Positions 35,880 to 46,019 are shown, counted from the stretch's first letter. The stretch: 64,000 nucleotides of DNA from Toxorhynchites rutilus septentrionalis (GCF_029784135.1 NC_073745.1:51908285-51972284), one strand, 5' to 3'. Notes: a model not told the origin generated them from the sequence alone. Numbers and translations: made by a program.

Positions 35880-36560
35880 TCCTATATAAAATTTCAACTC
35901 AAACGGAATTTATTTACTAGTGTCGCCTAGAAGTTGAAATTTGAGTTTTCTTTAAATAGTAAAATTAATGTGAAATCAGAGTTTTAAAAAAATATGTCAA
36001 ATGTCTTAGAGTGCATGAAATGTCGAGATTTCCTGTTATCTCCAAAAACTGACTTTTTGGCACTTGGTCGTCTTTCCGTCGGAAAAGTCGATTTTTGACA
36101 AAAAAAATTTTGGGATAACATTTATTCTCAGTAGAAACAGTAAAAAATTCTTGCAATTTTAAGACATTTGGCATAATTTTTTTCAAAACTCCGATTCCAT
36201 GTGCTCCTCCTTTGGATGATTCTGTAGGCGATCTGTTTATCTATGGCTCTCCAACAACCCGTTCTGGCAGCACTGCTTGTCATCATTTTCTTTTTGTTCC
36301 GCAATCTTCATCATTCCGATAGAAATGCTTCGAGAAACGTGTGTTCATCAATTTTGTGTACTCTAAATAAAAGCTAATAAACGTATGTAATTCGCACAGT
36401 GTACTGTTTTATTCACCCACAAACAACAGATTCTTCGGTTTTCAAAAAACTCAAACTTTGACGTCTTTGCGACACTAGTAAATAAAGTTCAATCGAACTG
36501 AAGTTTTGCATAGGGTATTGTTTCGCGGGAATCAACATTTTGCAAAAAGTCCCGTTCGAA
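35880..36560. mobile_element. TTAGGGTG-family fragment split by a solo LTR
   Basis: Blocks 'GACTAGTGTCGC', 'GAGTTTTC' and 'TTTTCAAAAAACTCAAAC' correspond to 29,885-30,208 and 31,980-32,030. Continuity is restored if 36223-36433 is removed. Confidence 0.65.
36223..36428 (+). mobile_element. Solo LTR (206 bp)
   Basis: Starts TGTAGGCGATCTG and ends CACAAACAACA, with the usual TG...CA ends. The 5-bp duplication GATTC is on both sides (36218-36222 and 36429-36433). Removing it restores TTGGATGATTCTTCGG, matching the uninterrupted relative 'GGGTGATTTTTCGG' at 31,981. An AATAAA signal sits at ~36,366. The orientation is inferred from the polyA signal. No internal retroelement DNA remains, so it probably arose by LTR-LTR recombination. 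Confidence 0.85.
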
Positions 36561-37030
36561 AATTTTCCCTAAATTGGTTACAACCGGGTTTTCATAAATT
36601 GCAAATAGTAAATCATGAACCGTAAATAAAACTTTCATCGTCTGCCGTGAATCATAAGGTGTTGTAAGTCGTAAATCCCAAATTTGAATTCTTTTTTTTT
36701 TTGGTAGATATGTTTGCCCCAGAAAGAATGACAAACAAATGAAAAGAACGTGTTTTTTGGGAATAAATATCAATAACTTTGAGTAAAGTTGAGATATTGA
36801 CAAGTTCTGCCAATATCTCTCAAATAATTGGAGCTTCAACATTGTCGAAATATGTTTACCTCTATCTATAAAGATAAGAAAGTTAGATTTTTTATTTCAT
36901 CGACAATTTTGGTCACCCTATTTTTGACAACATAAAAACGAGCGCTCTATTATGAGTAAAAACTTTGTCTAAGATAGTTTTCTTCTAGAGAATCACTGTC
37001 AAGCTCTATATGCTAATTTCCACTTAAATG
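36561..37030. other. AT-rich stretch without recognised gene
   Basis: No domain recognised. The LINE fragment below begins somewhere near 37,030. Confidence 0.4.
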
Positions 37031-37062
37031 CATCTCCTGGACCATTGTGAATTGGTGAAAAG

Positions 37063-37292
37063 TGTAACGGTTATTTGTTGTTTTGACCTCAAAACTTCTC
37101 CACCAAATAACCTTATGACCACCACTCGCGAATATACTTATTTTGGAATAGTAGTTTACCAGAAAATATATGTAATAATTATCGTCTTAACCGCGCCGAC
37201 GTGATGCGTTCACTTACCCGGTTTAGTCTACCTTTTCTTCCTCTCAGCTGATTACCATCTCACTCGATAGTAGATTAGGGTGGTCCGTTACA
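37063..37292 (-). repeat. 3' LTR of the gypsy element
   Basis: 230 bp, TGTAACGG...CCGTTACA on the plus strand. It differs from the 5' LTR at positions 8, 23, 53 and 56 counted from 37063; the remaining 174 bp are identical by eye. Confidence 0.95.
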
Positions 37293-37304
37293 TCACCCCC
37301 CTCT
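37293..37304 (-). other. Polypurine tract of the gypsy element
   Basis: On the minus strand AGAGGGGGGTGA sits directly before the 3' LTR, the position and composition expected for the plus-strand primer of reverse transcription. Confidence 0.85.
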
Positions 37305-37382
37305 AGCGCAAACTAAGCACATTATTGGTTTCGCGTCTTTATTCGGTTGTTGCCACTCTGTGTTGTTGTTCATTGTTTTTTT

Positions 37383-38444
37383 TTACTGGATTTGTGCCGA
37401 AGGACTGTGGAAGGGTTTCAATAGGCTAATGTGAAACCTCCCACGCTCTTTACCGTTATCAGGGTGGGCTAAGGTATAAACATCTTCGTGATGGGTTTGC
37501 ACCACTTTATAAGGCCCCTCAAATACCATGAAAAATTTCTTCGTCATGCCCTCGATTTCAGATGAGCTGGGATTTGATTTCACCAGCACCAAGTCTCCCA
37601 CACTAAAGAACACTTTTTGAACTGGCGCGTTTCGATTTCGCTGCACGGATTTGTGTTTCATAATGGTCCACACTGCTTCTGAATTGACAGCTTGATTATC
37701 TTCCCCTTCAGGATAGTTGAATATTTTTTTAAGGAGATCCATAGGCTTCTTCCCGAATTGTAGCTCATATGGGGAGCAATGTGTGGATTCATGACAAGCA
37801 GCATTAATGAGTTCCGCGAACCTTCCAATTTGCTGTGGCCAAGTCCGATGATTGTTATGGCAATATGTTCGGCAAAGTCTGGACAGCTCTCTCATGACCC
37901 GTTCAACAGGATTGGCTTGCGGGTGTCTCACACAGGTGTGTACAAGTTTAATGTCGTTTGTTTTGCAATTCGTCGTCCATATCTTTGAGGTGAACTGAGT
38001 TCCCTGATCGCACAAGATTACATCGGGTTTTCCATGAGTTCCCATGTACGCCTCTATACGGCGCCACAGAACGGGCGCAGTTGGCCGCCGGATTCCGAAC
38101 AAGGAGACATATTTGGTGAACACATCTAGAATTACTAGAATGTGTTTGACTCCCGACGTCCCTGCTGGCAAAGGCCCGTATAGATCCAATGAAATGATTT
38201 GGAATTTGAAATTAGCATTCTTCGACAGTTGACAAATGAGGCATTGTTTCACAAATGCTTTAACGTCCTTACGCATTCCCTTCCAATAGGACGATGATTT
38301 CGCTGCTTGGTGTGTCTTGAAGACTCCGAAGTGCCCCTTCCCATCGTGGAAATACCTTAGGGTATTGGCAACCATGGACTGCGGAATCCACATCCTCCAG
38401 GAAACATCCCCACTCATTCGCCCAAAGAATATCCCGTTTTGCAT
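37383..38444 (-). CDS. Integrase region of gypsy pol
   Basis: The frame of 353 residues is in the same register as the RNase H frame upstream, separated by one stop codon (TAA, 38445-38447), so it is part of pol and its leading Met is not a natural start. It has an HHCC zinc-binding module (GHFGVFKTHQAAK ... QCLICQ). The DDE catalytic core has Asp in SLDLYGPLP, Asp in LCDQGTQFTS and Glu in HPQANPVERVMRE. A C-terminal GPY/F-type module (FEGPYKVVQ) ends about 90 bp before the LTR. Integrase inserts the cDNA into host DNA. Its core looks intact, but it can only be made by reading through the stop. Confidence 0.9.
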   Translation of the reverse strand: MQNGIFFGRMSGDVSWRMWIPQSMVANTLRYFHDGKGHFGVFKTHQAAKSSSYWKGMRKDVKAFVKQCLICQLSKNANFKFQIISLDLYGPLPAGTSGVKHILVILDVFTKYVSLFGIRRPTAPVLWRRIEAYMGTHGKPDVILCDQGTQFTSKIWTTNCKTNDIKLVHTCVRHPQANPVERVMRELSRLCRTYCHNNHRTWPQQIGRFAELINAACHESTHCSPYELQFGKKPMDLLKKIFNYPEGEDNQAVNSEAVWTIMKHKSVQRNRNAPVQKVFFSVGDLVLVKSNPSSSEIEGMTKKFFMVFEGPYKVVQTHHEDVYTLAHPDNGKERGRFHISLLKPFHSPSAQIQ

Positions 38445-39341
38445 TTAATAAGAACTTCTTCCTCGTTGAACAATGCCGTCTTGACACATCCGTCGATGGA
38501 GGTTTATCACCTTATCTTCTTCTTGTAACTTTTGAAGATTACTAAACATATCCTGAAACTCTCGCTCTGATCTGTCTATTTTGGTGGCAATGCGTCCAAC
38601 ATCAAAACTCAACTCTTTGTCTGATGCTCCTGATCCATCGCCTCCTTCAGGATATCGAGAAAGAGTATCCGCGATCGTATTGTCGGCTCCCCGGCAATAT
38701 TCAACATCGTAATCGTATTGTTGAAGAAATAATACCCACCGAGTCAGTCGGCCGTTAAGTAGTTTGCACTGTTTTAGAAATTGTAGCGCTTTATGGTCAG
38801 TAACTACTTTTACTGGTCGCCCTAGTAGGTATTGCCTCCATTTATCTAGTGCCCAGACTATGGCCAAAGCTTCCAGTTCCGTTACGGTATAATTAGCCTC
38901 TGCCGTTTTAAGGGTACGGCTGGCATAAGAGATGACACGAAAATTCCCTTGGGCGTCTTTTTGATACAATACACCTCCAATCCTCCTCAACGAACTATCC
39001 GTCTGAACATGAAACATTTGGTTTGGGTTAGGGTATCGTAACATCGTATGGTCAAGGAAAAGTTTTTTCAAATCCTTAAACGCACTTTTTTGTTCGTCTA
39101 ACCACGCCCAAGGTTGACCCGTTCGCAATAAATCGTAGAGAGGTCGAGCTATCATTGCAAAGTTGGGCGCGAATCTTGCTACATAGCTACATAGCATAGC
39201 ATAGCCAAGGAAACTTCGAACAGCACTTACCGAAGTAGGAGTAGGATAGTTGTTGATGGCTGAGGTCTTTTCCGGATCAATTGATATTCCCTCTATTCCA
39301 ATTACATGTCCTAGGAAAACCACTTGACCTCGGAAGAATTG
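38445..39341 (-). CDS. RT C-terminal part and RNase H of gypsy pol
   Basis: This frame continues the RT register after a TAG codon at 39342-39344; the leading part (VVFLGHVIGIEGI) is the conserved thumb-side block that follows RT. RNase H motifs are FHVQTDSSLRRIGGVLYQ (first acidic residue), TVTELEALAIVWAL (second) and VTDHKAL (third), then ADTLSR. RNase H removes the RNA strand during reverse transcription. The frame is closed by TAA at 38445-38447, placed between RNase H and integrase where related elements continue. Both stops look like point changes, not frameshifts, because the register is kept. Confidence 0.9.
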   Translation of the reverse strand, partial: QFFRGQVVFLGHVIGIEGISIDPEKTSAINNYPTPTSVSAVRSFLGYAMLCSYVARFAPNFAMIARPLYDLLRTGQPWAWLDEQKSAFKDLKKLFLDHTMLRYPNPNQMFHVQTDSSLRRIGGVLYQKDAQGNFRVISYASRTLKTAEANYTVTELEALAIVWALDKWRQYLLGRPVKVVTDHKALQFLKQCKLLNGRLTRWVLFLQQYDYDVEYCRGADNTIADTLSRYPEGGDGSGASDKELSFDVGRIATKIDRSEREFQDMFSNLQKLQEEDKVINLHRRMCQDGIVQRGRSSY

Positions 39342-41822
39342 CTATTTGGAGCTACTGACCTTGAGTCCAGCATCTCTCAGACGACAGAATAATCTCCGGA
39401 TATGTATCAAATGTCCCTCGAACGTGGTAGAATGAACCAATAAATCATCCAGATATTTTTCCGCAAACTCTAGGATCTCTGGTCCAAGAATGAGGTCCAT
39501 GGCCCTCGAAAAACTGGCCACGGCAGCACTTAAACCAAATGGCAGGACATTGAAAACGTATGTTTTCGAATCATACATGAATCCGGTGTATTTCCGTTGT
39601 TCCGGTATGATAGGAATCTGCCAGTACGAGGCGGTCAAGTCAATGGATGAAAAATATCTGGCACCATGAAATTTCTGGAGAATTTCTTGCATGTTCGGCG
39701 GCTTTTCATAGTCCTTTACCAATACTTTGTTCAATCTACGAGCATCCAAACATATTCTGACGTCGCCATTTTTCTTCATCGCGGTTACTAGTGGGTTAAC
39801 ATAGGCAGTTGGACTTCTGGATACCACGCCCCACTGCTCCATTTGAGCTAGCTTCTCAGCTACTTTTGGTTTCCGAGAAAAAGGAATTGGGAACTGTTTT
39901 TCCCAGATGAATTGTTCATCGGTAACCAAAATCTCGTGAAAATATTCGTTCGTTAAGCCTGGCCTTTGTTCCGAGAAAATATCTGCAAATTCACACATGA
40001 GTTGCTTCCAACGAAAGGTCTCTTCGGTGGACAGTTGAACTCCCACATCATCTTGATATTCCTGCGTCTCCTCCTCTTCATCATTGTTGAAATCGATCAT
40101 TGCTTCACATATTGATATTTGTTCGATACAGGCCAGCGTCCTGGTGGCCGTGGTGACGTCCACCCAAAACGTAACATCTTTATGTTTAATTCTAAGTCTC
40201 TTTTCATCCAGGTGTATCCAAACTTTACATTCTTCCAAAAAATCACTACCGAGAATCATTCGATTGACCAACTCCTCAACAATAACGAATGGTACGTCTA
40301 TCCATTGGTCCGTAAATTTGATTGTTAACAGCACTTGTGCTGTAACCCTTTTACTTTTCTTCCCGAATGCTCCACGTAACGTAATCGCCCTCATCGGAAA
40401 CTCAGCCATCGTTAAGTTACGAGACTTTAATTGAGCGTAAAGATCGTCGGAAATGCACGAGATTTCGCAACCACTGTCGATCAATGCTTCCACGCTGAGA
40501 TTGACCACCTCTAATTTGACATACGGAGATTTTCGAAATTTTGTTTCCAGGCTCTGTGGAACTTCTTCTTCTAACAGTTCATCTCGGCCAACGAAAACTG
40601 TTTGGACTGATGGACTCATATTTTCAGTACGGTCACGATTATTTACCCCATTATCTGGCACTACTGCTGCTGTACGTATGTTTCCACCGTTATAGTTTGC
40701 ACCACCGTTATAGTTTGTTCCACCTGTGTTTCCACCTGTAGTTTGCACCACCGAATTCCCGGTTCGTTGGTTGCGTTGTTGAAAACCAGCCTCTCTGGAT
40801 CGCCAGCTTTGTTGGTTGCCATTGTTCGATGTGCTTCTCAACGAATTGTTTATAAACCGGTCCTCTGCTTGTAGTATCGTATATGCCGCAGCTATATCGG
40901 TACTCACTCCCAGTAGATATTGATTATTCCGGGAAAAGTGGCGACTCAGATATTGTATTAGTTCCCTTTCGTGGGGTGGTGGTGTAAGATACCACGCTTT
41001 GGTCACCAACCCTAAGAAATATTCGGCCATTCGAGATCCATTCTTTTGTACATAAACGCCTCGCATAATTTCTTCTGATACTTGTCGCTGAGCTACTGGT
41101 CCCCAGTAATTTTCCCGAAAAAGATACACGAATGCTTCGTAACTGTGGAACATATAATCAAATCCCCTTGACCACGTCCGTGCTTCTCCTGTTAAACAAG
41201 ACAAAACGACTGGTAATTTGTCCATTGAAGTCAGATTCTGGTGATAACAGTAACGTTCGAAATCCGTTAAAAACTCTACGGGATGCAGGTCATTTTGAAC
41301 GCCTGAAAAATTTGGTTTCGGAAATAAACTGCTTCTTGTTGATTGTCCTTCCGGCCCTAGATTATTTCCACATGCGGCATTTGGGATGTCGGAGCTATTG
41401 TTGGGAATTCCTTGCGGTGGTTGATTGCAATGGCGATGTAGTCCTTCACTGTTCGTATTCCACCCACTGTTCATCTGCCAACCCAAACTTCCCGCGTTCG
41501 CAGTATTCGATGTGATAGATGGCACAAACCAGCCACTATGTTGAATCGGAATATAACTCATGCTAGGGACGTTTGTCGTTTCGATGTTACTATTAAAACG
41601 ACCGCCAGAGCGATTACCCATCTGGGTAAAATTGGGATGTATCGTAGGGAGGGCCTCACCAAAAGAACCAACTGGAACTACAGGCCTTCCGTTTGGGATC
41701 CCGACCGGTTGCGGCAAAACGGCCGTTGGTACGAGATTATTTTTCTGCCAACTTTGTTCCAATACATTTATCCGATTGTGTAGGGTTTGTACCATATTCA
41801 TCAGAGCTTCATTGCTTTTCAA
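39342..41822 (-). CDS. gag-protease-RT region of gypsy element
   Basis: About 826 residues in one frame. Residues ~1-150 are Asn/Gln/Gly-rich. A gag capsid-like block follows at ~175-330 (EFLTDFERYCYHQ, GEARTWSRG, RELIQYLSRHF). A Gly/Asn-rich stretch at ~335-390 replaces any zinc knuckle; I see no CCHC box. The aspartic protease has ALIDSGCEISCIS near residue 445 (DSG active site) and MILGSDFL. RT spans ~655-820 with DVRICLDARRLNK, LPFGLSAA and the catalytic YLDDLLV near 790. The frame has no ATG at its apparent start (TTG at 41820-41822) and is open a little further upstream, so it is a fragment of a longer polyprotein. It ends at a TAG within RT. Confidence 0.92.
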   Translation of the reverse strand: MKSNEALMNMVQTLHNRINVLEQSWQKNNLVPTAVLPQPVGIPNGRPVVPVGSFGEALPTIHPNFTQMGNRSGGRFNSNIETTNVPSMSYIPIQHSGWFVPSITSNTANAGSLGWQMNSGWNTNSEGLHRHCNQPPQGIPNNSSDIPNAACGNNLGPEGQSTRSSLFPKPNFSGVQNDLHPVEFLTDFERYCYHQNLTSMDKLPVVLSCLTGEARTWSRGFDYMFHSYEAFVYLFRENYWGPVAQRQVSEEIMRGVYVQKNGSRMAEYFLGLVTKAWYLTPPPHERELIQYLSRHFSRNNQYLLGVSTDIAAAYTILQAEDRFINNSLRSTSNNGNQQSWRSREAGFQQRNQRTGNSVVQTTGGNTGGTNYNGGANYNGGNIRTAAVVPDNGVNNRDRTENMSPSVQTVFVGRDELLEEEVPQSLETKFRKSPYVKLEVVNLSVEALIDSGCEISCISDDLYAQLKSRNLTMAEFPMRAITLRGAFGKKSKRVTAQVLLTIKFTDQWIDVPFVIVEELVNRMILGSDFLEECKVWIHLDEKRLRIKHKDVTFWVDVTTATRTLACIEQISICEAMIDFNNDEEEETQEYQDDVGVQLSTEETFRWKQLMCEFADIFSEQRPGLTNEYFHEILVTDEQFIWEKQFPIPFSRKPKVAEKLAQMEQWGVVSRSPTAYVNPLVTAMKKNGDVRICLDARRLNKVLVKDYEKPPNMQEILQKFHGARYFSSIDLTASYWQIPIIPEQRKYTGFMYDSKTYVFNVLPFGLSAAVASFSRAMDLILGPEILEFAEKYLDDLLVHSTTFEGHLIHIRRLFCRLRDAGLKVSSSK

Positions 41823-41875
41823 GTTCTGCTGAAGTAAACTGTCTGTCGTAGTCGTATTCGATGACCCTGGCGCAC

Positions 41876-42333
41876 CTACAGTTGAGATCTCGCCGGAGGC
41901 TCTGACTGAAGTATTTCTACATTTCCTGCTTCTTCTTCATCGTTTATCATCAAAAAGGGCTGATGTTGTGTTTGTAAATTGGTGCCAGTGGACTGCAAAT
42001 TTGGCGTAACGCTTTGACCATTTACCTGTCCGTCGCTATCAGTTGCCCCAGAATCACCTCGTTCATTCAATGGGGTAGATGCGAATTGTACTCGGTGTAT
42101 GCGTGGTAGCACTGTTGGTGGGTTAGGAAAACTGAGCCAAGATAAATCAGTATTTGCGTCCTGCATCCTCGTATCTCTATGCATATCTCAACAACTCTTT
42201 CAATTCGTATTCTGTTTGATTGTTTAACTTCTACTTTCTCACTATCGATATCACTCCTCTCATCACTCACAAAAGCTTCATCGTATTCCTCACAGCTTAT
42301 CTTCACTCCTCTTCTTCTCCAAACCGTACTCAC
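41876..42333 (-). pseudogene. N-terminal gag region of gypsy element, frame-broken
   Basis: Two overlapping frames cover this stretch: one starting with ATG at 42333 (MSTVWRRRGVKISCEE), the other ending at 41876 (EILQSEPPARSQL). Neither is in register with the main frame that starts before 41822. Removing one or two small indels near 42,180 and 41,880 would join them, so the natural gag start is probably at 42333. No domain is recognised; the sequence is acidic and Ser/Thr/Asn-rich. Confidence 0.65.
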
Positions 42334-42420
42334 TGTAGTTTCTCGACTTCAATTCTTTTGTAATCTTCACTGTATAATCGGAATCGTTTCTCAGCAGAAT
42401 CACCATATGGGATGCTGGGC

Positions 42421-42437
42421 ATCCCGGTTGAGCCCCA
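42421..42437 (-). other. Primer-binding site of gypsy element
   Basis: On the minus strand, three bases after the 5' LTR, TGGGGCTCAACCGGGAT is complementary to a tRNA 3' end of the form ATCCCGG...CCCCA. It is partly similar to tRNA-Pro-primed sites, but I do not assign the tRNA. Confidence 0.75.
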
Positions 42438-42440
42438 AGA

Positions 42441-42670
42441 TGTAACGATTATTTGTTGTTTTAACCTCAAAACTTCTCCACCAAATAACCTTCTGGCCAC
42501 CACTCGCGAATATACTTATTTTGGAATAGTAGTTTACCAGAAAATATATGTAATAATTATCGTCTTAACCGCGCCGACGTGATGCGTTCACTTACCCGGT
42601 TTAGTCTACCTTTTCTTCCTCTCAGCTGATTACCATCTCACTCGATAGTAGATTAGGGTGGTCCGTTACA
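42441..42670 (-). repeat. 5' LTR of the gypsy element
   Basis: 230 bp, TGTAACGATT...CCGTTACA on the plus strand. It should contain the element's promoter for minus-strand transcription; no TATA box is assigned. Confidence 0.95.
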
Positions 42671-42948
42671 AAAGTTGTTTGCAAACGGAACAACCGATTG
42701 ATGTTCGAAGACTCGTGCGCAAAGACGCCGATTTGAAACAACTCACATTCATCTCATTCAAAGTTGGAGTTAATTTGGAATGGAAGCAGACTGCTTTGGA
42801 TCCATCAGTCTGGCCCAAAGGAATTTTCTTCAGGGAATTTGAACATCAAGAATCTAAACGGGATTTTTGGGTGCCAACGAAACATCCAAGGATCGGCGAC
42901 GAGACTCCTGGTTCTTCTCAAACTCCGATAGCTACACCATCGCAATAA
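42671..42948 (+). pseudogene. LINE ORF1 protein, C-terminal part
   Basis: The frame (DVRRLVRKDADLKQLTF, ISFKVGVN, ALDPSVWPKGIFFREFE) matches the C-terminal region common to ORF1 proteins of mosquito CR1/T1-like LINEs, which bind the LINE RNA. Upstream it is cut by the gypsy insertion; the left flank (37030-37062) continues in register as HCELVK. The stop is TAA at 42946-42948. The role is inferred from family resemblance recalled from memory. Confidence 0.6.
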
Positions 42949-43103
42949 GCAATGCTTCCAACTGTTCGCCATGTCTCCAACCTCATCAACTAACGGAACG
43001 CACAACTAACAGCTCAATGGAAGCCCCCAAGACACAGTCGTGAACTGCTGCTCGCCTACTCACACCGCCAGCTGTTCCGTTCCGCCGTTCCGTTCCTGTG
43101 TTC

Positions 43104-44494
43104 GGAGCTGGTGAGGGGTCTTACAACTTGCTAACTCTGGCAAGTATAAACTCAATACCGCTTCTTCGTTTCCTGCATTCCGATCTGTTTTCAGCGATAC
43201 CGCGCAAACTAATTTCAACTCCAGTGAGGTTCGTCCAGTAAATTCTACCAGGAATTACATCGAACCGGAATGCATTGCTAAAGCCTCCATGGGAGCCCTG
43301 AATCCGCTTGACACAGTCGTGCCCTTTGAAGTATCCTGTCGTCGGAGTCGTTCCGGTCCTGTTGTCGATGATCGGATAGGGGTCTCCCATCCGCCTGCCC
43401 AAGGCAAGTACCGCAATGTTAGCTCTTTCGATTCTGCTGATGGACCTTCGCTTTCTAGCACACACCAGTCAGTACATACACAAATAGGTCAATGTACTGA
43501 ACTACATGCGTACTACCAGAACGTTGGTGGTATAAACAGCCGTCTCAACGAGTATCGACACGCGTGTTCGGATGGCTGCTACGACATCATCGCTTTGACG
43601 GAGACCTGCACTCTCTCCAACCAAGTTTGCGGGCAGCACTATGAAGTATTCCGCACGGACCGAAATCAACTCAATAGTACAAAATCATCAGGGGGTGGTG
43701 TTCTCATGGCTGTCCACCGATGCCTGAAAGCTCACTTGATTAGACTAGCCTCATGGTCCTGTATCGAACAAGTGTGGGTTCCGATAAAACTGGAAGGTAG
43801 AAAGCTGTACCTCTGCGTAGTTTATATTCCTCCTGATCGTACTCGAGACGTTGCATTGATCGATGCCCAAGTACAATCGGTGTCGGTAATAGCTTCAATT
43901 GTTGTACTTGGTGATTTCAATCTCTCAAATTTAAAGTGGCAAATTGGATCTGGAAGATTTTTGTCCGCTGATTTGACCCAGTCATCCTTCCATGCTGGGA
44001 CGAACACCTTACTAGATGGGTACAGCTATAATCTGCTTCAACAAATCAATTCTATTACGAATGAAAATGACCGCATGCTTGATCTCTGCTTCGTGAGCAA
44101 ACCAGACGAAGCTCCGATATTATCGGTAGCACCTGTGCCTATGGTGAAATCAGTACCTCATCATCCTCCACTTTACCTTACTATGAAAACCAGTACGAAC
44201 AGTTTCAGCATCATTCCTACCGCCGTCCACTATGATGTTAAAAGTGCTGAATTTATTAGTATGGTTGATGTGCTTTTAGACATTAATTGGAGTGAAGTTT
44301 TGGACAAGGACGACGTCGATGCTGCAGTCCTAACCTACACGAACATTATGAGCTATCTAATCTACAGGTATGTTCCGAAGAAAATTATATCCGGTCACCA
44401 ACCGTGGCAAACCACCGAGCTTCGCCGACTCAAATCGGCTAAGAGGGCTGCACTTAGAACATACTCTAAATACCGTCTCCCACCTTTGAAGTAA
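43104..44494 (+). pseudogene. LINE ORF2: AP-type endonuclease domain
   Basis: Open from after TGA at ~43101; the first ATG is at 43289. Endonuclease motifs run in order: HAYYQNVGGINSR (QN, ~residue 72 from the ATG), IIALTET (catalytic Glu), SGGGVLMAVHR, LYLCVVYIPPD, SIVVLGDFNLSNLKW (GDFN) and MLDLCFVS, then VPHHPPLYL. The endonuclease nicks target DNA to prime reverse transcription. The frame stops at 44494 (TAA after YRLPPLK), but the same register continues with SNPKLFWKYVDEQRKES and further stops, showing nonsense decay in the linker before RT. Confidence 0.9.
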
Positions 44495-44794
44495 CAATAT
44501 GTCTAAGTTAACCGTCAATACCAAAGAACAAGCAAACGATGCCATGTAATCTACCTACGCGGTAATCAGCGGAAATTCAAGAGCAATCCTAAACTATTCT
44601 GGAAATACGTCGATGAACAACGCAAGGAGTCTGGATTACCATCATCTGTGTTTCACGATGGACATGAAGCGTCTGACATACAGGGAATTTGAAATCTCTT
44701 TTCAGCGAAGTTTTCTGGTACTTTCTCGAACGAGAATCTGTCTCAAGACCAGCTCTCGAGAGCCACGAGAAGTGTTCCAATACGGAAAAGTTCG

Positions 44795-45121
44795 TTGTTC
44801 CGAATCACCGTAAATAACGAAATGCTGAAATCTGGTTTTAGCAAATTGAAACTCTCTAATTCTGTCGGACCAGATGGAGTCCCAGCATCGGTCGTGAAAA
44901 AATGCACAGTAGGGTTATTGTCTCCAATATGCCATTTGTTCAGTCTTTCTTTGACTAAGGGCTTTTTCCCATTGCTTTGGAAGAAGGCTTACATTTTTCC
45001 GGTTCATAGGAAAGGCGATAGAAGAAACATCGACAACTACCGAGGAATCTCTGCTCTGAACGCGGTTTCCAAACTATTTGAACTTGTGGTCATCGAATCG
45101 ATTTTCGCTCACTGTAAGCAT
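44795..45121 (+). pseudogene. LINE ORF2: reverse transcriptase, N-terminal part
   Basis: The frame carries SNSVGPDGVPASVVKKC, FPLLWKKAYIFPVHRKGDRR and NIDNYRGISALNAVSKLFE, the conserved start of LINE RT (motifs 0-2). It is cut at 45121 by the hAT element, whose duplicated GTAAGCAT provides the artificial stop. Confidence 0.9.
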
Positions 45122-45344
45122 TAGAGATGGGCAAAACGGTTCATTTCAGTAAGCGGCTCAAAGCCGTGCGCTCAATGAAAAGAGCCGGCTCTTTTCAAGA
45201 ACTGGTTTATTCGGATATGTAAAGAATGGCAGACGTAAAAATAAGGTTTAAAACAATAATCAGTGCAGAGAAAAGTAAAAATATTACTTTTCTAAAGGTT
45301 TTCTCTGAAATATTTCCATCACAATGATTTTCTTTATTTTTTTT

Positions 45345-45960
45345 TATTTATAAACATTATCTTTCCAATGTTATATGATGGAAATCTACTACTTCTTTCA
45401 CTGCAAACTTGTCTTGCTTTCGGAAAGACTCGCTCATATGGTACTGAAGTCGCCGGAATACATAATATTTTCAAAAAAAAGATAGAGCCGCGGAGAGGTA
45501 AATTTCCTTCCATTCCACCAAAACGAAGGGTCGCTTAGTCTCAGCAAATGTGGTTCCGCTAAATGTTTATCTACAATAGATGTTGCAACAGCTTTTGGAT
45601 CATGTGAGGATCGAAGATTGCCAACCAATTGCATCAAACTCCTCCCATACAGATGACAGCGCTTCATCACCAACGATTTGTGGTATTTTCGTAGGTGTGT
45701 GTTCTATGGATGTCATTTTTAGCATCCTTATCAACGACTGGTATGCATAGTTGTACTTTCTGTTTCCCCCAAAACCTTGCTGCTTGAAGCGAGGATCTAG
45801 CAGTATTTGTTAGGCTACTAATTCGTCTGACTCAAGATTTGTAGATCGCTTTACCAGCTCCGGAATCAATTTAAACAGAGCTTTTTTATAATCACTAGAA
45901 CTGATTTCACTTTATCCATATAATGTTGATCATGTCGAATTATCAGTCGGGAGAATATAG
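45345..45960 (-). pseudogene. hAT transposase, C-terminal remnant
   Basis: Read on the minus strand in three frames: QILLDPRFKQQGFGG (the hAT LLDPRFK block), SSVWEEFDAIGW, then SDPSFWWNGRKFTSPRLYL (WW-type part of the dimerisation domain), and CIPATSVPYERVFPKA (family pattern IPATSVPSERVFSxAG). Frameshifts lie between the blocks and an in-frame TAA precedes the LLDPRF block. The N-terminal BED finger and catalytic core are absent; the space is taken by repeat DNA. It is inactive. Family motifs are established for hAT; the assignment here is by eye. Confidence 0.85.
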
Positions 45961-46019
45961 CAGTTTTCGATAACGACACAGTTTTCTCCCCGTTTTATAT
46001 CCCAAACGTTTTTAAAATA

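Larger units (their letters stand above)
37063..42670 (-). mobile_element. Ty3/gypsy LTR retrotransposon, nearly full length (5,608 bp)
   Basis: Two 230-bp LTRs bound the element and the 4-bp duplication AAAG flanks it (37059-37062 and 42671-42674). Minus-strand order is 5' LTR (right), primer-binding site, gag-like region, protease, reverse transcriptase, RNase H, integrase, polypurine tract, 3' LTR (left). Integrase after RT/RNase H places it in Ty3/gypsy. No envelope frame lies between integrase and LTR, so it looks like an intracellular retrotransposon. The LTRs differ at four positions, implying a fairly recent insertion, yet the coding region has at least two nonsense codons and apparent frame breaks. 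It inserted into LINE ORF1. Confidence 0.95.

Noticed and set aside
37293..37382. Envelope gene downstream of integrase
   Set aside because: Fewer than 100 bp separate the integrase stop and the LTR.
43121..43465. 114-codon minus-strand frame
   Set aside because: Antisense shadow of the start of LINE ORF2.
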